In this document: positions 6,830 through 8,243 of the stretch, one piece after another
Layout of the letters: each line of letters begins with the position of its first letter
Numbering within the stretch: position 1 is the first letter of the stretch
Origin: Hyphomonas sp.
Lineage (GTDB): Bacteria > Pseudomonadota > Alphaproteobacteria > Caulobacterales > Hyphomonadaceae
Assembly (NCBI GenBank): GCA_024743015.1
Contig: JANSXJ010000152.1
Coordinates: forward strand, 1-8,243
Reading direction: 5' to 3'
DNA: 8,243 nt
The notes under the pieces: model-generated
Databases searched by the model: none
What the model saw: the letters and a program-made list of their open reading frames with translations, nothing else
What the model was told of the DNA's origin: nothing
Translations under genes and position numbers: made by a program

Positions 6830-7366
6830 ATGACAGTCAAAGCGACCCCTGATTTCGCAATGGAAATACCAATCGGTGACGATAAGGAGCGCCGCGTCTG
6901 CCAGCGCTGTGACTTCATCGACTATCAAAATCCGAAAATTGTCGCGGGCGCAGTGGTCCTGAAGGACGATAAGATCCTGCTCTGCAAGCGCGCGATTGAA
7001 CCGCGCAAAGGATTCTGGACGCTACCGGCAGGCTTCATGGAACTGGGCGAATCCGTCGAGGAGGCGGCAATGCGGGAAGCTCAGGAAGAGGCCCTCGCAG
7101 ATATCGAGATTGACCGCCTGCTCGCGGTCTATTCCGTCCCCAGGATCGGACAGGTCCAGGTCATGTTTCGCGCGCACTTGAAGGGCGACTATGGCGTCGG
7201 CCCGGAAAGCGAAGAGGTGAAACTGGTCGAGTGGAAAGACATTCCCTGGTCAGAGCTTGCTTTTCCAACTGTCGTCTGGGCGCTCACGCATTATTCAGAG
7301 ACGCGCGACAGCGATGCTTTTGCGCCCTTCGCCAATCCACCGGGAACCGATGCCTTGACCCGCTAA
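6830..7366 (+). CDS. Nudix hydrolase with partial zinc ribbon
   Basis: This 178-residue Nudix hydrolase belongs to the group related to ADP-ribose/NADH pyrophosphatases, enzymes that cleave nucleoside diphosphates linked to another group. The Nudix box is complete in its catalytic residues: Gly68, Glu74, Arg82-Glu83 and Glu86-Glu87 in GFMELGESVEEAAMREAQEE. NPKIVAGAVV and GFWTLPAGFME are also typical of this subgroup. Many relatives start with a two-knuckle zinc ribbon. Here only the second CxxC (Cys24, Cys27) remains, and the N-terminus MTVKATPDFAMEIPIGDD lacks the first pair. I chose ATG 6830 because AGAGG (6814-6818) lies upstream. The frame stays open back to 6671, but that would overlap the divergent marR gene and add an unrelated arginine-rich N-terminus. 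The substrate is unknown. Its TAA stop overlaps the TAG of the convergent membrane protein gene. Confidence 0.9.
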   Translation: MTVKATPDFAMEIPIGDDKERRVCQRCDFIDYQNPKIVAGAVVLKDDKILLCKRAIEPRKGFWTLPAGFMELGESVEEAAMREAQEEALADIEIDRLLAVYSVPRIGQVQVMFRAHLKGDYGVGPESEEVKLVEWKDIPWSELAFPTVVWALTHYSETRDSDAFAPFANPPGTDALTR

Positions 7367-8079
7367 GCGGCTTTGGGCTCACGCAGATGTTTCAAAGTGT
7401 ACGGAACGTTTGCCGCGCCGAAAATGAACGTGATGACCATATTGCCGAGCTTCCAATTGGCCCAGACATCTTCGGCGTCGCGCGATCCAAACGTCAGGCC
7501 GAGAAAGTCATAACTGCCCGCCGGCGCGACCGTCGCACCGAGGACCTTCAATGGTTCCTCAAAGCCAGGCGCGAAATAGCGCCACAGGAACTCATTCCAG
7601 ACAGCCATCGCAACAAAGAACAGACCCCAGCGAATGGCCAAAGTCCGCCACGCAAAGTCCGGCAGGTCGAACACCTTATCGAACATAACCTTCCAGATAT
7701 TGTGCCCCATGGCGAGGCTGCCAAAGATGATCCCGGCGAGGAATAATTGCTGGATGGTCGGCTTGATATAGAGAAAGGATTTCTCCTGCAGGACGATGCC
7801 CAGCAGGCCGAAACCGCCCACGATCGTCGCCGTGAAGACGAGGAAGAGCGGGACTTGTTCGCCGCGCCGCAAATAATTCGAGACCGCCCAAAGAGTCGCG
7901 ATGATCAAGACACCCGTCGCCCAATACAGCGCCGTATCGGGGCTCGCCCAGGTATCGTTGATCGTCACGCGGCGCATCACATTATAAACGAGAATAAAGC
8001 CGATCACAGGAACGAGGTCGGCCCAGATCTGGTTCGCTTTGTCTGCGGCAGTGCCGAGATCGTTGTTTTGTTCGGTCAT
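7363..8079 (-). CDS. ispZ: Inner membrane YciB/IspZ (septation protein A) family protein
   Basis: This multi-pass inner membrane protein of the YciB/IspZ family is linked to cell envelope and septum integrity; its molecular activity is not firmly known. Family blocks are DLVPVIGFILVYNV near the N-terminus, FGLLGIVLQEKSFLYIKPTIQQLFLAGIIFGSL in the middle, and WRTLAIRWGLFFVAMAVWNEFLWR followed by WANWKLG. About five or six membrane helices are visible. At 238 residues it is longer than the roughly 180 of enterobacterial YciB. Most of the excess lies in one place: 38 residues (168-205) between FLWR and WANWK, where relatives have about seven. The start ATG at 8079 lacks a clear ribosome binding site, but no better in-frame start exists upstream. 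In many alphaproteobacteria this gene follows ftsY, which is not seen here. Confidence 0.85.
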   Translation of the reverse strand: MTEQNNDLGTAADKANQIWADLVPVIGFILVYNVMRRVTINDTWASPDTALYWATGVLIIATLWAVSNYLRRGEQVPLFLVFTATIVGGFGLLGIVLQEKSFLYIKPTIQQLFLAGIIFGSLAMGHNIWKVMFDKVFDLPDFAWRTLAIRWGLFFVAMAVWNEFLWRYFAPGFEEPLKVLGATVAPAGSYDFLGLTFGSRDAEDVWANWKLGNMVITFIFGAANVPYTLKHLREPKAA

Positions 8080-8149
8080 GTCACGGTTTACGCAATCACG
8101 CGCCCTTTGGATGCCATTGAGAGCCTCACAAAGCTGTGTGCGTCCCCAG
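8080..8149. other. Non-coding stretch upstream of the ispZ-type gene
   Basis: Seventy bases separate the ispZ-type start from the terminal inverted repeat. I see no confident promoter, no clear Shine-Dalgarno sequence for the minus-strand gene, and no reading frame of note. A nine-codon frame (ATGGCATCC onward on the minus strand) ends just before the ispZ start and could be a leader peptide, but nothing supports this beyond its presence. Confidence 0.3.
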
Positions 8150-8243
8150 CGTCAAGCGCTAAGGCGCAAATTCAAGCATCATCAAGCCGATTGCCAGCAC
8201 ACTGGCGGCGAGGATGCTTGAATTTGCGCCTTAGCGCTTGACG
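8150..8243. repeat. Perfect 31-bp inverted repeat at the window end
   Basis: The arm at 8150-8180, starting CGTCAAGCGCTAAGG, is the exact reverse complement of 8213-8243, with no mismatch over 31 bp and a 32-bp spacer. The spacer itself holds a small stem, GCCAG-CACA-CTGGC (8193-8206). The right arm runs to the last base, so the true repeat may be longer. There is no T run, so it does not look like an intrinsic terminator. It could be the end of a miniature transposable element, a recombination or hairpin site, a fold-back amplification artefact, or an assembly break where a path meets its own complement. Confidence 0.85.

Noticed and set aside
7231..7746. Plus-strand open frame spanning the end of the Nudix gene and the ispZ-type gene
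   Set aside because: It crosses two real genes on opposite strands and its product has no family resemblance.
8150..8243. Integron attC site or intrinsic terminator as explanation of the terminal inverted repeat
   Set aside because: The arms lack the attC core ends (RYYYAAC/GTTRRRY), pairing is perfect rather than bulged, and no T run follows.
1..8243. Defence system, prophage, plasmid genes, tRNA or rRNA
   Set aside because: All sizeable genes are recognisable housekeeping or regulatory families, and no transposase, integrase, Cas, toxin or RNA gene pattern was found on either strand.

Overview
The window reads as a piece of chromosome from an alphaproteobacterium. Candidates are the Hyphomonadaceae/Maricaulales/Caulobacterales side, judged from protein style and gene order only; no search was run. 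G+C looks moderately high, nearly all sequence is coding, and several neighbouring genes nearly touch or overlap. The window opens inside one gene and closes exactly on the arm of an inverted repeat, so it may be a whole contig or be cut at a repeat.

Layout, left to right. Positions 1-348 (+) hold the 3' part of a PhaR-type polyhydroxyalkanoate regulator. It converges with a minus-strand pair: acnA (1064-3751, aconitase) followed by a secreted DUF1223-type thioredoxin-like protein (354-1001). A hairpin with a short T run covers the start of the second gene. From a 147-bp divergent gap, a cytochrome c maturation cluster runs rightward: ccmA (3899-4474), ccmB (4611-5270), ccmC (5291-6058) and a small ccmD (about 6061-6210). 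CcmABCD loads haem onto the periplasmic chaperone CcmE. Here ccmA and ccmB are separated by a 136-bp insert that looks like two head-to-head palindromic repeats. CcmC has an unusual tryptophan-rich haem motif, and ccmD has no standard start codon.

A MarR-type regulator (6215-6724, -) ends in twelve consecutive lysines. It is divergent from a Nudix hydrolase (6830-7366, +), which keeps only half of the usual N-terminal zinc ribbon. The Nudix gene converges, with overlapping stop codons, on a YciB/IspZ-type membrane protein (7363-8079, -) that carries an extra loop of about 31 residues. Positions 8080-8243 have no convincing complete gene and end in a perfect 31-bp inverted repeat (8150-8180 / 8213-8243).

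The window is mostly housekeeping: TCA cycle, c-type cytochrome assembly, carbon storage and cell envelope. I see no defence system, CRISPR array, transposase, tRNA or rRNA. The most interesting points are the altered CcmC motif, the repeat element inside the ccm operon, the start-less ccmD, the hairpin over the DUF1223 start, and the terminal inverted repeat.
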